Source: Mucilaginibacter sp. (lineage in GTDB: Bacteria; Bacteroidota; Bacteroidia; Sphingobacteriales; Sphingobacteriaceae). Taken from it: a stretch of DNA of 43,788 bases. The translations under genes were made by a program, and so were the position numbers. Of this stretch, positions 42,866-43,788 are shown one piece after another (the stretch's first letter is position 1; each line of letters opens with the position of its first letter). The stretch lies in NCBI RefSeq assembly GCF_028288225.1, contig NZ_JAQBOC010000044.1, positions 1 through 43,788 of the forward strand, written 5' to 3'. The notes beneath the pieces were generated by a model. That model saw only the letters and a program-made list of their open reading frames with translations, was not told the origin of the DNA and made no database searches.

Positions 42866-43788
42866 TCACAGAAAATTCAATCCAGGAGATCCGCGACATT
42901 GACCTGGTAGAGGTTGCAAAAAAATACGTGGATGACCTGAAAAAAAAGGGGGCTAATTATAACGGCTGCTGTCCGTTCCATGATGAGAAATCCGGCAGCT
43001 TTATGGTTAACCCGGCTAAAAACATTTACAAGTGTTTTGGCTGCGGCGCCGGCGGCGCTGATGCCATTAAGTTTGTGATGGATAAAGAACGCATGGAATT
43101 TATCCCTGCAGTTAAATACCTGGCCGATTGGTTCGGGATCACGCTGGAGGAAACAAAAACCAAAAACGAGGAGCCCGAAGAGCAAAAGGCAAAAAAGGTT
43201 GATTACCGAACCATAAATAAGTGGGCTGCCGGCAAATACCAAAAAGCGCTATTTGAGCTCAACTGCGGAAGCTGGCCGGTTGAGCCCTTTTCGCCGGTGA
43301 TCCAGGAGCTGCTGGGTAACCGCTTGCTCACTAACGATAGTATAATTGATTTCCAGTTGGGTTATGCTCCGGCTAAAGGCCGGCTGCTAACTGACGGCTT
43401 GATTGAGCGCGGTATGTTTGTGCCGGCCGAGGAGTTGGGCCTTGTAAAAAAGGGAGCTAACGGCAATTATGATATCAACCGCGACCGCATCATGTTCCCG
43501 ATCACAACGAGCGGGGCGAGATAGTTGGCTTTGGCGGCCGTAAGATGGAAGATGGCAAAAAGGATAACCCCAAGTACATTAACAGTCGCGACAGCTTAGT
43601 TTACAAAAAGGAAAATATTTTATACGGGCTTTACCAGGCAGGCAAAGCCATCCGGGACAGTAAGTTTGCGGTTTTAGTTGAGGGCTATTACGATGTGATC
43701 AGCTTTCACCAGGGCGGCATGCCAAACACCGTTGCAGCTTGCGGCACAGCATTTACTGATGGTCACGCCAAGCTGCTAAAGAAATATA
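42862..43788 (+). pseudogene. DnaG-type primase with a frameshift near 43502; continues past window
   Basis: The N-terminus carries the CHC2 zinc-finger of bacterial primases: YNGCCPFHDEKSGSFMV and YKCFGCGAGGADAIKF. The RNA-polymerase core begins with VIQELLGNRLLTNDSIIDFQ and FQLGYAPAKGRLL, and the TOPRIM domain with VLVEGYYDVISFHQGG. Near 43502 the frame changes: the expected F-P-I-H-N-E-R-G-E-I-V-G-F-G needs one more C (ATCCACAAC in place of ATCACAAC); as written it stops at TAG 43522-43524. This could be a real mutation or a sequencing error. A primase of this kind serves replication of the phage- or plasmid-like element. Confidence 0.85.

Overview
The window looks like the chromosome of a member of the Bacteroidota, most likely a Sphingobacteriaceae bacterium of the Mucilaginibacter/Pedobacter type. 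The evidence is a SusC/SusD pair with a FecI/FecR regulator, a YDG/MBG-repeat surface protein, an RHS fragment, and genes without Shine-Dalgarno sites, several of which may start at TTG. Genus is an inference from gene content only. 

Layout: (1) 1-2495, the N-terminal part of a large repeat-rich surface protein on the minus strand, then decayed fragments to 4080. (2) 4081-13337, a glycoconjugate locus: carbamoyltransferase, GT2 and GT9 on the plus strand, meeting a minus-strand run of GT9, GmhB-like phosphatase and two GT4 enzymes, then an MFS permease. (3) 13.5-19.5 kb, a region of broken and chimeric genes: RHS tail, recombinase tail, S41 peptidase, DUF4440, ABC ATPase, tyrosine integrase and ISL3-like transposase fragments, with one apparently intact esterase-like gene. 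(4) 19792-35018, a co-directional catabolic locus: PQQ/cytochrome c dehydrogenase, SMP-30 lactonase, cytochrome c (frameshifted), RidA, SelA-like PLP enzyme, amidohydrolase, RraA-like aldolase and a BASS transporter, followed by ECF sigma, FecR, SusC and SusD and a strong terminator. (5) 35.1-38.8 kb, more mobile-element debris: a truncated IS4 transposase joined to a C1q-like remnant, PUR and RadC-N proteins, and an inactivated large serine recombinase. (6) 38.9 kb to the end, a compact phage- or plasmid-like early region with a divergent repressor/Cro-like pair, a Cys-rich LuxR protein, many small overlapping genes and a DnaG-type primase. 

The most interesting unit is region 4. Every enzyme in it carries an export signal, including a PLP enzyme and a RidA protein with twin-arginine leaders. 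Read together, the genes suggest an extracytoplasmic, non-phosphorylating route. A sugar, perhaps an N-acylated amino sugar, would be imported by SusCD, oxidised to a lactone, hydrolysed, deacylated and deaminated. The product would be cleaved by a pyruvate-type aldolase and the keto acid taken up by the BASS carrier. A 100-bp element found between fecI and fecR recurs upstream of the enzyme genes and may place both under one ECF sigma factor. These functional links are inference from sequence only.
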